A stretch of DNA of 64,000 nucleotides, taken from the NCBI GenBank assembly GCA_016290875.1, contig JAEEVL010000001.1, forward strand, positions 124,001 through 188,000, given 5' to 3'. This DNA comes from Ruminococcus sp. GTDB lineage: Bacteria; Bacillota; Clostridia; Oscillospirales; Ruminococcaceae. The notes under the pieces were generated by a model that was not told where the DNA came from, searched no databases, and saw nothing but the letters and a program-made list of their open reading frames with translations. Shown one piece after another: positions 1-9,435 of this stretch. The translations under genes and the position numbers were made by a program. Position 1 is the first letter of the stretch; each line of letters opens with the position of its first letter.

Positions 1-1
1 T

Positions 2-2533
2 GCTAACGATGTTGCAAGAGAATACACAAAGGCTATTCTTCCTTATGATATAGCTGATGATTCTGTATTCAGCGCTGCAATTTCTGATATTTTTGCAGAA
101 TTCATTGAGGATTACAGCAATGGCGGCTTCAATGGCTCATGTAACTGGGAAACAGGTGATCCGAGCAGCAAGACTTACCGTGATATGAAGAATCCTTCTT
201 CATCAGGTGATGCTGTAACAATAGCTGATACAAGCGGAAAAACATCAGGACTTTCACGTGAGGAACTTCTTCACGACAGCACTGTTATTTCTCACTCTGC
301 ATATCTTATGACTCAGGAGAATAACGGTCAGAAGGCTCTGAGCAATGAACAGGTCGCTTATATATACTACACAGCTATCCCGTTAATAACAACTGATATG
401 ACCTATGAACAGTTCCGTGATCTTATTACTTCTATTGCAATGAACTTCAGAAATAATAAGGATGTTCCGGACAAATTTGCTCTTAATGACAGTCAGATAA
501 TGAATATTATCAATGCATTTGACGCTGTCGGTATAAGCCGTTCTGGTTATGTCCGTATGATCAGTGATGCGTATTCAGGTGATGCTGAATTCACTATCTA
601 CAACGCCGAATCCGAGAAGTACGGTGAATGTCATCTTACTGTAAAGCGCTCTTCTGACGGTGAAGTTCTCATTGACAAGCATCTCAGCGATCCTGTATTC
701 TCATTCGAGGGACTTGAGCCTGGTATCTATGATATGGTGATAACCGATCTTAACAACAATAGTATTTCGTTTGAGACAAATGGTTTCATCGTTAATAAAG
801 ATACCTCTGATAATAAAGCCGGCGAGTATAAAACTTCTGAAAATCTCAGGACAAAATTCGGTTCTTTAAAGCGTTCCGTAGTTCTTGTTCTTGACACTTC
901 AGGAAGTATGAGCGGTACTCCCATAAAGGAGACTATCCTTGCAGCAGAAAAGTTCGTTGATTACGTTCTCTCTGAAAATCCCTGCATAGATATTAGTATC
1001 GTTCCGTATTCTGATTATGCAACTACTGCTGTCGTATCAAGCAGCGACAGAGACGAGCTTATAACAGCTATCGAAAAACTTCGCTCCAACGGCGGTACAA
1101 ATATGTACGACGGTATCGATAAAGCCAATGAGATACTCAAAGAGAGTGACAGTGACAGAAAGCTTCTCTTTGTAATGAGTGACGGTTTCCCTGAGTCCGG
1201 TCCTGTCGGTGATGACGGAACCTACGATTCAGCTATAAGAAAGCTTGCAACTGAGGTAAAGGATACAGGAGTGATAATGTACTCTCTTGGATTCTTCCAC
1301 AAGCTTGATGGATATGAACTTCAGAATGCTCAGAAGCTCATGACAGATATTGCTTCACCGGGTTATGCTTATAACGTTAAGACAAGCGAAGATATGGCTT
1401 ATGCATTTAATGATCTTGCTGACAATGTTGGCGGTAAGTACAGCATAGTTGTAAGAATTGCTTGTCCTGTTGATGTAACTGTAAAGTGCAGCGGTGAAGT
1501 GTTATGCTCTGATCCTGACGAACTCAGTACAAGAGCTTCGTTCGGTTCTCTTGGCTTTGAGGGCGAGAACAACGAGATCAAGGTGCTTAGACTGGATAAT
1601 GACACCGATTATGAGATATGTATTAACGGTACCGGTGAGGGCACAATGGATTATTCCATAAGCTTTGCTGATGATGAAGGTGAGTATTCAGATGTCAGAA
1701 CATTCAGCGATATTCCGATCAGCAAGGGGACTATTATCAGTACAAATACTAAATCGTCCGGCAAGACAGTTCTCGACGTTGATGATGACGGCGACGGCAA
1801 GTTTGACGAATCCTATGTAGCAGGTAAAAACGGCAATGGCAAAGTCAAGGGCAAGGCTGTAAAGACAGCTGCTGCTATAATCATCGGTGTTCTCCTTACA
1901 ATATTTGTTATTCTTGAATGTGTATTTGCTTACAGACGCAGCAAGAAAAACAAGGTATGCCGTAAGTGCGGCGGTGTAGTCGGAAAGGACACACGTTTCT
2001 GCCGTGTATGCGGAGAAGAAGTACACAGAGTACCGCTTTGGCTGCCCGAAACAGAAAAGCGCGAAAAGCAGTCTTCAACTGTCATTACAGCAAAGCTGGT
2101 TGCTATGGGTATATGTATGCTTATAACACTCAGTGTTGTAACTATCTACCGTTCTGCTGCAACTACTGTATTCAAGCAACTTCGTGATCAGGAACTCGTT
2201 TCTGCTGAAAGGCTTTATGACGGCAGTGTAAGCGACTCAGGTATTCAGAAGAAATATCTGTCATTCCTTACTAAGCGCTATATTAAGCAGGTCAACAGCA
2301 AGTGCGGTTCAGGTGATTTCTCTGAGTCATCAGCTGATGCTATCTATGATTCTGTATTCCAGATGGATATGGGCGGAGCTTCAGACCTTGCTGATGATTA
2401 CCTCAAGGAGCACGGCATTGTGGCAGTCCGCAAACCTAAGAAAGAAAAGGCAGAATCAACATCAGAAAACGATATTTACGATGAAGAGCCTACAACTAAA
2501 AAATCTAAAAAGAGTAAAAATCTTCCTTTCTGA
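2..2533 (+). CDS. VWA-domain membrane protein with zinc ribbon (5' partial)
   Basis: The reading frame is open from the first bases of the window, so the true start lies upstream; the first in-frame ATG (185) is internal. A von Willebrand A domain begins near base 870 with the MIDAS motif DTSGS (bases 893-907) and continues to about 1420. A transmembrane helix follows (about 1870-1935), then a zinc ribbon with two CxxC pairs (CRKC and CRVC, about 1957-2015), a second hydrophobic helix (about 2090-2150) and a lysine-rich tail. VWA domains bind protein ligands or peptides through a metal ion; here the domain would be extracellular and the ribbon between the helices, though topology is inferred. 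The exact role is unknown. It ends at a bidirectional terminator shared with metG. Confidence 0.75.
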   Translation, partial: ANDVAREYTKAILPYDIADDSVFSAAISDIFAEFIEDYSNGGFNGSCNWETGDPSSKTYRDMKNPSSSGDAVTIADTSGKTSGLSREELLHDSTVISHSAYLMTQENNGQKALSNEQVAYIYYTAIPLITTDMTYEQFRDLITSIAMNFRNNKDVPDKFALNDSQIMNIINAFDAVGISRSGYVRMISDAYSGDAEFTIYNAESEKYGECHLTVKRSSDGEVLIDKHLSDPVFSFEGLEPGIYDMVITDLNNNSISFETNGFIVNKDTSDNKAGEYKTSENLRTKFGSLKRSVVLVLDTSGSMSGTPIKETILAAEKFVDYVLSENPCIDISIVPYSDYATTAVVSSSDRDELITAIEKLRSNGGTNMYDGIDKANEILKESDSDRKLLFVMSDGFPESGPVGDDGTYDSAIRKLATEVKDTGVIMYSLGFFHKLDGYELQNAQKLMTDIASPGYAYNVKTSEDMAYAFNDLADNVGGKYSIVVRIACPVDVTVKCSGEVLCSDPDELSTRASFGSLGFEGENNEIKVLRLDNDTDYEICINGTGEGTMDYSISFADDEGEYSDVRTFSDIPISKGTIISTNTKSSGKTVLDVDDDGDGKFDESYVAGKNGNGKVKGKAVKTAAAIIIGVLLTIFVILECVFAYRRSKKNKVCRKCGGVVGKDTRFCRVCGEEVHRVPLWLPETEKREKQSSTVITAKLVAMGICMLITLSVVTIYRSAATTVFKQLRDQELVSAERLYDGSVSDSGIQKKYLSFLTKRYIKQVNSKCGSGDFSESSADAIYDSVFQMDMGGASDLADDYLKEHGIVAVRKPKKEKAESTSENDIYDEEPTTKKSKKSKNLPF

Positions 2534-2602
2534 TACAGTTAAGATTATAAATACTATGAGTCGTGTCCGCGGCTCATAGTCAACTATATCACTGTAAATT
2601 GA

Positions 2603-2633
2603 AAGCCCGGAAGCTTAAATTGCTTCCGGGCTT
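2603..2633. terminator. bidirectional terminator between convergent genes
   Basis: A 12-bp perfect stem (2603-2614 with 2622-2633) closes a 7-base loop and is AT-rich on both sides. It lies between the convergent VWA gene and metG. Confidence 0.75.
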
Positions 2634-2639
2634 GATTTA

Positions 2640-4661
2640 TTATTCGTTTGTTTCAGTTGCAAACTGACTTTCATGACGTGTGAAGAAGTCGGTTCGCGGC
2701 GGCAGGAACTTCAGCTTGTGCTCACTGCCTGTGAAGTAGGTGAGTGGTTCAAGGATAGTATCCCAGGACCAGATGCGCTCATCGACTTCTAAGTATTCAC
2801 GGAGCTTCTCTGTTCCGAACGGAGCCATAGGATGAAGAAGAACGCCTGCTATACGTATCATATAGAAGAGGTTTGCAAGCGCCTGTTTGAGCTGTTCCTT
2901 ATCGGGATATTCTCCGTTAAGTGCCTTTGACATATACTTGCTGCCGTTTCTGATATAGCTGTCAAGAACGTAGGTACACTGATGGAAAGCGAACTTCGAC
3001 ATATGTCTTTCATAGTCGAGAACAGCTTTTTTAGCATCAGCGAGGAACTGCTCTTCAGGTGCGTTATCGGGCATAATGCCGTCAAGTTCTTTCTGAGTGG
3101 TGTAGAAAGCAGTTCTTATCATACGGTTATAAACATTTGAGAGAAGGAGGCCGTCCTTAACAACAGGATCGGCATCATCCGACTTAGCATCAGGATTGTA
3201 AGGCTTCGGCATAAAGCTTACAGAACGCTGACCGAGACCAAGTCCGAGCCAGTGCATACGAAGCTGCTCAGGAGTGTAGTGGCTGAGAAGATCTTCAGCC
3301 ATAGGCGGCTTTACAGCACCTGAGCTTGAAGCCTTCTTATCAAGGAACAGAATATGGTGGTTTGCAACGATAACAGGCATCTGAAGTTCGCCCTCGGGAG
3401 GATCTGATACTTTTGTTTCGGAAGCCTGCTGTGCCATCCACATTGCAGGTTCAGCGATACCGTAGAAGTAGATATTGTCCTGACCGATGAACTGATATAC
3501 AGTTGAATCCTTGCTGCACCAGTAGTCCTTCCAAAGTTCACGATCCTTGCCGATTTTTTCAAGATATGTCTGCGTGAATGAGATAGGAGCCCAAAGTGAC
3601 TCAGGCCATACCCATACAGTAAGACCCTCTTCTCCGTCCATTACAGGTGCAGGAACACCCCATTCGATGTTTCCAGTGAGACGGAACGGAACAAGAGTCT
3701 TTCCGGTGCGGTAACGAATGCCGTTCTTTGTGAGAATTCGGCAGGCTTCATCGCAGTCAGAAAGCTTAGCAAACTGTATAGTGAACGAAGGCTTTTTAGG
3801 CTCTTCGAGGTATTCATGCTGAGACATAGAATTCTTGAGAGTGAAATACTTTTCTTCAAATTCGCGCTTGATGTATATAACAGGCGGCTTGAGGAATTCG
3901 TCGATAGTTTTCCATACAACAGGACGGATATCCTTGCGCTTTTTAAGTTCCTCTACCCATTCCTTCATAAGCTCCTCATAGTCACGGAGCTTGAAGTACC
4001 AGTTGGTAACAGGCTTCATAGTGGGAGTTTCGCCTGTGAGTGTGCTGACTGGATTGATGAGGTTTTCAGGCATATACTGGTGGCCAAGATCACATTCATC
4101 TGCGTAGCCCTTTTCGGAAGTACATCCTTCAACAGGACATTTTCCTACAACTTGTCTGCCGTTGAGGAATACGCCTGCTTTTTCGTCGAAAAACTGCATT
4201 GTTGATATCTTGTTGAGCTGACCTTTATTGTAAAGGGAACTGATGAACCAGTCTGTAACTTCAGCATGTATCTCTTTTGAACGTCCGAGACCTGAAGCAG
4301 CGAAAAGATTAGGGGAGATACCGTAAGCATCAAGAGTCTCCTGCTGTTTGTCGTGATTGCGCTGAACAAAGTCCTCGAGGGAACCTTTAAATTCGCCTTT
4401 TTCAACTTTGACTCTCCAGCCTTCAGCGATAGGTGAACCGTAGCAGTCTGTACCGCCGACGAAGATAACGTTTTCCTTGCCGATACGGTCACGCATAAAT
4501 CTTGCATAGGTATCAGCGAATACGAACATACCGCCTACGTGACCAAAGTGGAGTTCCTTGTTACCGTAGGGCATACCGCCGGTTATGACGGCTCTTTTCG
4601 GGAAGACCGGACGCGGTATCTCGAATGGCTTGCCGTTGTTGCCATCTTTATTTTTAGCCAT
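2640..4661 (-). CDS. metG: methionyl-tRNA synthetase-like class I ligase with altered signatures
   Basis: It resembles class I methionyl-tRNA synthetase (tRNA-synt_1g), which charges tRNA-Met with methionine in the cytoplasm. The Rossmann fold opens with GGMPYGN and HFGH (residues 38-41, the HIGH position). A connective region carries Cys/His residues (CPVEGC, then ECDLGH), as in MetRS zinc knuckles. WGVPAPV and QFIGQDNIYF match the conserved MetRS core. The KMSKS loop position instead reads KKASSS (about residue 443), and some 60 residues of unusual sequence precede WGVPAP. It has a good ribosome binding site (AAGGAAGG) and sits 39 bases after gltX, so the two are co-transcribed. Length (673) fits a MetRS with a C-terminal region. 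The family call is firm; full canonical activity is less certain because of the loop. Confidence 0.85.
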   Translation of the reverse strand: MAKNKDGNNGKPFEIPRPVFPKRAVITGGMPYGNKELHFGHVGGMFVFADTYARFMRDRIGKENVIFVGGTDCYGSPIAEGWRVKVEKGEFKGSLEDFVQRNHDKQQETLDAYGISPNLFAASGLGRSKEIHAEVTDWFISSLYNKGQLNKISTMQFFDEKAGVFLNGRQVVGKCPVEGCTSEKGYADECDLGHQYMPENLINPVSTLTGETPTMKPVTNWYFKLRDYEELMKEWVEELKKRKDIRPVVWKTIDEFLKPPVIYIKREFEEKYFTLKNSMSQHEYLEEPKKPSFTIQFAKLSDCDEACRILTKNGIRYRTGKTLVPFRLTGNIEWGVPAPVMDGEEGLTVWVWPESLWAPISFTQTYLEKIGKDRELWKDYWCSKDSTVYQFIGQDNIYFYGIAEPAMWMAQQASETKVSDPPEGELQMPVIVANHHILFLDKKASSSGAVKPPMAEDLLSHYTPEQLRMHWLGLGLGQRSVSFMPKPYNPDAKSDDADPVVKDGLLLSNVYNRMIRTAFYTTQKELDGIMPDNAPEEQFLADAKKAVLDYERHMSKFAFHQCTYVLDSYIRNGSKYMSKALNGEYPDKEQLKQALANLFYMIRIAGVLLHPMAPFGTEKLREYLEVDERIWSWDTILEPLTYFTGSEHKLKFLPPRTDFFTRHESQFATETNE

Positions 4662-4700
4662 AAGTTAAACCTTCCTTGATGTTAATTTATATTAACGGAC

Positions 4701-6341
4701 TCAGCACCACTTTGCGAGTCTTGCTCTGACTATATCCTCACCGAGTACGTGGCTGACTTCGTGTATGTCAGGGGCATTAGCATGACCTGTGAGAGCTATA
4801 CGGAGCATATTTGTGATATGTACGATGCTTCCCTTGAACTGGTCGGGATTCTTCTTAAAATCCTTTGGCTTTACAGCGAAACCGAGCTTTTCTGTGAGAG
4901 CCTTGACCTTGTCGAACCATGCAGCGGAATCATCGCTGTGATCGTATGAAGCAAGATACTCAGCAAAGAACTGCTTGCGACTAGCCTCATCACATTCAGC
5001 AGGCATTTCATCTGAAATCTTGAATGTTTCGTCGTAGTAGAAGCTCATAAAGTCACAAGCCTGCTTCCAGGTCTCGAGATCCTTACGAGGCTTTGCAGCC
5101 ATTCTTCCGACATTGAGAGCTGCAACAGTGCGCTCAGGGTACTTTCTGATGAGTTCAGCGAAATCCTTGCTGTACTCGTCACACCAGTTGAGCCATTCCT
5201 TATAGATAGTCTCCGCCGGCATTCTTCCGATAACATTTTTGGATATATCACGCAGCTTGTCAAGATCAACAAGAGCACCTGAAATAGACATTTTTGAAAG
5301 CGAATATGGGAAATCTCTGTAATCGGATTCCTGATCAGCAAGACGCCATTCCTCATAGTTGGAATTCAGAATGGTGAGGAGAAATTCCCAGATAGCATCG
5401 GGGCTGATTCCTTCCTGCTGATAGTAAGAGAGAGCAAGCTCAGGGTCTTTTCTCTTTGAGAGCTTACGCTTTCCGCCGGTTTCCTCATCAATTTTCATAA
5501 GTGTAGCTGTGTGGCAGTAGATAGGCTGCTGCCAGCCAAGAGCATTGAACAGTTCAACGTGCATGGAAAGTGAAGAAAGCCATTCCTCTCCGCGGATAAC
5601 GTGAGTTGAACGCATAAGATGATCGTCAACTACGTGTGCAAAGTGGTATGTCGGGATACCGTCGCTTTTTAGAAGAACGAAATCCATATTGTTTCGGGGC
5701 ATTTCGACTTTGCCGCGGATAGCGTCGTTTACAGAGATATATTCGTCTGTTTCAGTTCCGCGGTAACGGAGCACCCATTCCTTGCCGGAATCAAGAAGCT
5801 GCTGCACCTCTTCAATAGATGTTTCACGGTACTTGGCATATTTTCCGTAGATACCGGGATTCTCCTTAGCAGCTGTCTGCTGTTCACGGAGCGCGTCTAT
5901 TTCCTCTGCTGTAAGGAAACAAGGATATGCAAGACCTCTCTGAACGAGATGCTTTGCAAAAACATGATATATATCCTTACGCTGTCTCTGACGATAAGGG
6001 CCGTAGTTTCCGTTATCACCGTCAGAAACCGCACCTTCGTCGAAATGAACACCGAAGTAGTTCATAGCATTGATTACAGTCTCAACAGCACCTTCAACTT
6101 CACGCTTGTTGTCGGTATCTTCGATTCGGAGATAGAATACACCGCCGGACTGGTGTGCGATACGCTCGCCGATGAGAGCATTATAGAGATTTCCGAGATG
6201 AACGAAGCCTGTGGGGCTCGGACCTATTCTTGTTACGCAGGCACCCTCAGGAAGAGAACGCTCAGGGAACATCTTCTCCATATCCTCGGGAGAAGCGGTC
6301 ACATCAGGGAAAAGAATATCTGCAAGTCTGATATAGTCCAT
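4701..6341 (-). CDS. gltX: glutamyl-tRNA synthetase
   Basis: This class I glutamyl-tRNA synthetase ligates glutamate to tRNA in the cytoplasm. The signature TRIGPSPTGFVHLGN places the HIGH motif at residues 48-51, and the second signature is KLSKR near residue 292. RIEDTD and VIRGEEWL, both typical of GluRS, are present. At 546 residues it is somewhat longer than most bacterial GluRS (about 470-490); the extra length is in the C-terminal half. I place the start at MDYIRL (6341) because AAGGTGG lies five bases upstream; an upstream in-frame start at 6389 has no such site and falls inside the promoter. It is the first gene of a two-gene operon with metG. Confidence 0.92.
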   Translation of the reverse strand: MDYIRLADILFPDVTASPEDMEKMFPERSLPEGACVTRIGPSPTGFVHLGNLYNALIGERIAHQSGGVFYLRIEDTDNKREVEGAVETVINAMNYFGVHFDEGAVSDGDNGNYGPYRQRQRKDIYHVFAKHLVQRGLAYPCFLTAEEIDALREQQTAAKENPGIYGKYAKYRETSIEEVQQLLDSGKEWVLRYRGTETDEYISVNDAIRGKVEMPRNNMDFVLLKSDGIPTYHFAHVVDDHLMRSTHVIRGEEWLSSLSMHVELFNALGWQQPIYCHTATLMKIDEETGGKRKLSKRKDPELALSYYQQEGISPDAIWEFLLTILNSNYEEWRLADQESDYRDFPYSLSKMSISGALVDLDKLRDISKNVIGRMPAETIYKEWLNWCDEYSKDFAELIRKYPERTVAALNVGRMAAKPRKDLETWKQACDFMSFYYDETFKISDEMPAECDEASRKQFFAEYLASYDHSDDSAAWFDKVKALTEKLGFAVKPKDFKKNPDQFKGSIVHITNMLRIALTGHANAPDIHEVSHVLGEDIVRARLAKWC

Positions 6342-6379
6342 AAAAACCACCTTTTTTATAGTAGTACATAATACATTAT

Positions 6380-6408
6380 ATTGTAGCACAGAACGGGATT
6401 TTTGTCAA
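6380..6408 (-). promoter_or_regulatory. promoter of gltX-metG
   Basis: On the minus strand: TTGACA (6403-6408), 17-base spacer, TACAAT (6380-6385). This is close to the sigma-A consensus. No T-box leader is visible. Confidence 0.75.
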
Positions 6409-6498
6409 TACGAAAGACTGTTCTGCGAGAGGTGCTCCTTTTTAGTTTTTGAAATCTTAAAAAAGTCTTAAATATTTGTCACAATTATCCTAATGCTG

Positions 6499-6527
6499 TT
6501 GACAAATACGAAAAGAATTGCTATCAT
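6499..6527 (+). promoter_or_regulatory. promoter of dockerin-LRR gene
   Basis: TTGACA (6499-6504), 17-base spacer, TATCAT (6522-6527), followed by GGGGAGGG before the ATG at 6564. Confidence 0.7.
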
Positions 6528-6563
6528 ATAAATATAAATTTAAGTTTTCGGGGAGGGAAAGCT

Positions 6564-8660
6564 ATGAACAAACTTATTGCAACAGTCTTAGCGCTATGTA
6601 TCGTCGGAGGTACACTTCCAGCGGTACAGCCACACACGAATGGAAACATCATCACTGCCAATGCTGAGGAAACAGAGGATTACACAGAAGTAACCGAGGG
6701 ACCTCTGACTTATCATATTTATCCGGATGTTCCGGAGAATGATGAAGAAGCATATGCGGAGGTAGTTGGATTCGAGGAGGGTTATGACGGAGATATTGTT
6801 ATTCCCGAGACTATCGAAGATGTTCCAGTCAGAAGAATAAGAGAATATGCACACTATAGTAACGTTCACATAGGTAATTTGTCGATACCGGCTAATATGC
6901 AGGATATGACTCTTTACTCTGCTGTTAACAGAGCCTTTCCTGACTATGTTATCACGTTTGACTCAGTTACTGTAGATGAAAACAATGAATACTTTTCATC
7001 TGAAAATGGGGTCTTGTTTAACAAGGATAAGACAGAACTCATCAGATATCCGATTTTTGACTCTGATAAGGACGAATTTATAGACAAGATCGAATATAAG
7101 ATTCCCGATACAGTAAAGACAATATGTCCGTTTGCATTTTATGATACCTTTGTTAAAAAGGTAGAATTACCTGAGACACTTGATAGAATTATGACGGGTG
7201 CCTTTAGCCGTTCCAGATTGACTGATATTAATATTCCTGATTCTGTAGAGAAAATTGACAATTGTGTTTTCAGCGGTTGCCGCAACCTTGAAAAGATAGC
7301 CATACCTGATACTGTTGAAGAGATCGGCGAGTATGCTTTTGCAGAATGTTGCGAACTGAGTGAAGTTAAGCTTCCAAAATATCTCGGAACGATAGAAGAG
7401 GGAGCATTCTTCGGCTGTAAAAAACTTATGCAGATAACCATTCCGAATCGTGTCTACAGAATTGGTCCTGTTGCTTTTGCAGAAACCGGTCTTGAAACAG
7501 TATCAGTGCCGGTTAATGTGCAATCGCTTGGTAATAGTACATATTCTGCTGTATTCGCTGACTGTCCAAATCTGAAAGCAGTTATAGTATATAATCCGAG
7601 TGTTATATTAGATGAACATGATGTATATAATACACATGATCCAAGCTATAATGGAACATACACTGGTGTTATCTTAGGATGGTCAGATTCTTCAACACAG
7701 AAGGCAGCTGAAAGGGCAGGATTTACCTTTATCCCTATGAATCAAGCTAACGGAACAGTTAAAGTAACTCTTGTTGACTATGATACAGGCGAATTGATAC
7801 CTGACAGTTATATTAAGGAGCATGAATATACATTTGGTACTGATATTGGTATCAAAAATGACGAAATTCCTGGAGGTTGGATGTATACCGGACCGGTTTT
7901 CAATATTCCTTCAAACCAGTATGTATTCAAAGATAATCTTGCTGATCTTTATGCAACTGCTGATAAGTTCACTATCTGTACTGAAGACGATGTGATTATC
8001 AATCATTATACTAATGAAACATTTGATTATGATTTTCCTGATTCAATGGATATTGTAATAAGAGTTAAAGCGGTTGCAGACTCTTACTTAAAGCCAGGTC
8101 ATGTAGAGGTAAAGCTTGTTGACTATCAAACAGAAAAGCCTCTTGAACTTACGAAAGACTTTAATTACCGACTTCCTATCGAGGTACGTACTGTCGATGA
8201 GGAGACAGGTGAGCTTGGTGATTATGTTGACCTTGCCGGACCAGAAGTAACTTCAAATCACTTCATTTGTGATGACAGTGTCAAAATAAGCTCTGACTGT
8301 CGTCTTACATCAGTTAATATTGATAACGACGCTCTGCCGACCGGATACAGGTGTCCGACATGTGCCGGAGAAATCGTGAAGAACGCCAACGGTTCATATA
8401 CCGTAACTGTTAAGCTCGATGTGACAAAGACTACACTCAGAGGCGATGCTAACCTTGACAACAATGTTAATATAGCAGATGCAGTATTTGTAATGCAGGT
8501 CGCAACAAATCCCGATAAGTACGGTCCTGACAGCAAGAATCCCTGCTCTATAACTCAACAGGGATATATCAATGCTGATGTTGACGGCGTAAAGGGACTT
8601 ACAAACAAGGATGCTCTGCGTATACAGCAGTATAAACTCGGTCTTATTGACGAACTTTGA
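6564..8660 (+). CDS. secreted leucine-rich-repeat protein with C-terminal dockerin
   Basis: The N-terminus is a signal peptide (MNKLIATVLALCIVGGT), so the protein is exported. Residues of roughly 90-320 form BspA-type LRR_5 repeats (patterns such as IPDSVEKIDNCVFSGC and LPKYLGTIEEGAFFGC). Two related beta-rich modules follow, opening with VKVTLVDYDTGEL and VEVKLVDYQTEKP. The C-terminus is a type I-like dockerin: the first calcium loop is GDANLDNNVNIADAV and the second is NADVDGVKGLTNKDAL. Dockerins plug proteins into cohesin scaffolds of cellulosomes, so this is probably a cellulosome or cell-surface component involved in binding rather than hydrolysis; no catalytic domain is visible. It has its own promoter and terminator. 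The dockerin closely resembles that of the GH9 enzyme at 44840. Confidence 0.85.
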   Translation: MNKLIATVLALCIVGGTLPAVQPHTNGNIITANAEETEDYTEVTEGPLTYHIYPDVPENDEEAYAEVVGFEEGYDGDIVIPETIEDVPVRRIREYAHYSNVHIGNLSIPANMQDMTLYSAVNRAFPDYVITFDSVTVDENNEYFSSENGVLFNKDKTELIRYPIFDSDKDEFIDKIEYKIPDTVKTICPFAFYDTFVKKVELPETLDRIMTGAFSRSRLTDINIPDSVEKIDNCVFSGCRNLEKIAIPDTVEEIGEYAFAECCELSEVKLPKYLGTIEEGAFFGCKKLMQITIPNRVYRIGPVAFAETGLETVSVPVNVQSLGNSTYSAVFADCPNLKAVIVYNPSVILDEHDVYNTHDPSYNGTYTGVILGWSDSSTQKAAERAGFTFIPMNQANGTVKVTLVDYDTGELIPDSYIKEHEYTFGTDIGIKNDEIPGGWMYTGPVFNIPSNQYVFKDNLADLYATADKFTICTEDDVIINHYTNETFDYDFPDSMDIVIRVKAVADSYLKPGHVEVKLVDYQTEKPLELTKDFNYRLPIEVRTVDEETGELGDYVDLAGPEVTSNHFICDDSVKISSDCRLTSVNIDNDALPTGYRCPTCAGEIVKNANGSYTVTVKLDVTKTTLRGDANLDNNVNIADAVFVMQVATNPDKYGPDSKNPCSITQQGYINADVDGVKGLTNKDALRIQQYKLGLIDEL

Positions 8661-8667
8661 TAATTAT

Positions 8668-8699
8668 AAAAGCCGGTGCTCAGCTGAGTGCCGGCTTTT
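8668..8699 (+). terminator. terminator after dockerin-LRR gene
   Basis: AGCCGG/CCGGCT stem (8671-8676 with 8691-8696), extended by further pairs around the loop AGCT and flanked by A and T runs. Confidence 0.75.
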
Positions 8700-8721
8700 G
8701 TGCGGTTTATTAACATTCTGC

Positions 8722-8750
8722 TTGACATAAGCTCTAAAAGCAAGTATAAT
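8722..8750 (+). promoter_or_regulatory. promoter of repeat protein and ppiB
   Basis: TTGACA (8722-8727), 17-base spacer, TATAAT (8745-8750). Confidence 0.8.
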
Positions 8751-8806
8751 AAATATATGTGAAATCAACGGCAGTATTATTACGCTGACATCAGGAGGGA
8801 TAGGAT

Positions 8807-9421
8807 TTGGAAAACCAGAGGTTGGCTGCAATATTTATCGCTATGATAGCTGCTTTGCTCGTCATTCTTGCCGGAAGATCATGCGCAAGGAGCATCGAGA
8901 ACGCAAATAAAGAAACTACCAATGGATATTCTATCTCCAAGAATACAGTTGACTCCGATGATAATACCGGTGGAAAAAATTCTGATGGCGATGCAACTTA
9001 TGAAACTGCTTCTTTTACAAATAATGGCATAGAGTATGTTACTGATATTCTCGGACGTGTTGTCGGGACAAATATCGTAACTGAAGATACTTCTCAGGAG
9101 TTTGAGACTGAGACCGGAAAAGAATACGTCACAGATATGCTCGGTCGTGTTGTTGAAGAGAAGGATGTGATAGTAACAGTTCCTGCCGGTACTAAGCCGG
9201 ATCCACACGTTGAGTATGTAACAGATATTCTCGGCAGAGTAGTAGAGACTAAGTATGTCGACGAAAACAACGATGAAGTAACTACTCAGGCTTCTTCAAA
9301 AAAGAATCCTCTTGATGAATACCGTGAGAAGCATTCTGAGTATTACAAGCCGACGGAATCTGACAAGGCGGAAAAAGAGCCGCAGTCAGCTCCATCGACG
9401 ATACACATAAAAATAGGTTAA
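8807..9421 (+). CDS. membrane-anchored protein with three 30-residue repeats
   Basis: I do not recognise the family. It starts at a TTG codon at 8807, chosen because AGGAGGG (8793-8799) lies correctly upstream and the hydrophobic helix follows at once (residues about 7-22, AAIFIAMIAALLVILAG). The rest is hydrophilic and outside the membrane by inference. Three copies of a motif (E)YVTDxLGRVV start at residues 76, 106 and 136, an exact 30-residue period. The C-terminal 40 residues are charged and low in complexity. It shares a transcript with the cyclophilin 14 bases downstream, which may suggest a link to protein folding, but that is guesswork. The repeats could be binding modules or sites of processing. 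Confidence 0.7.
   Translation: MENQRLAAIFIAMIAALLVILAGRSCARSIENANKETTNGYSISKNTVDSDDNTGGKNSDGDATYETASFTNNGIEYVTDILGRVVGTNIVTEDTSQEFETETGKEYVTDMLGRVVEEKDVIVTVPAGTKPDPHVEYVTDILGRVVETKYVDENNDEVTTQASSKKNPLDEYREKHSEYYKPTESDKAEKEPQSAPSTIHIKIG
9032..9301 (+). repeat. tandem 90-bp repeat (three units)
   Basis: Units begin at 9032, 9122 and 9212. The first 11 codons of each encode EYVTD(I/M)LGRVV; the remainder of each unit has diverged. Synonymous differences within the conserved part show the repeat is old and kept by selection on the protein. Confidence 0.85.
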
Positions 9422-9435
9422 CGGAGGAATCAATA

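Noticed and set aside
6380..6563. T-box or other riboswitch before gltX, asnB, proC or glyA
   Set aside because: No T-box sequence, specifier hairpin or other known riboswitch core was seen in the short leaders.
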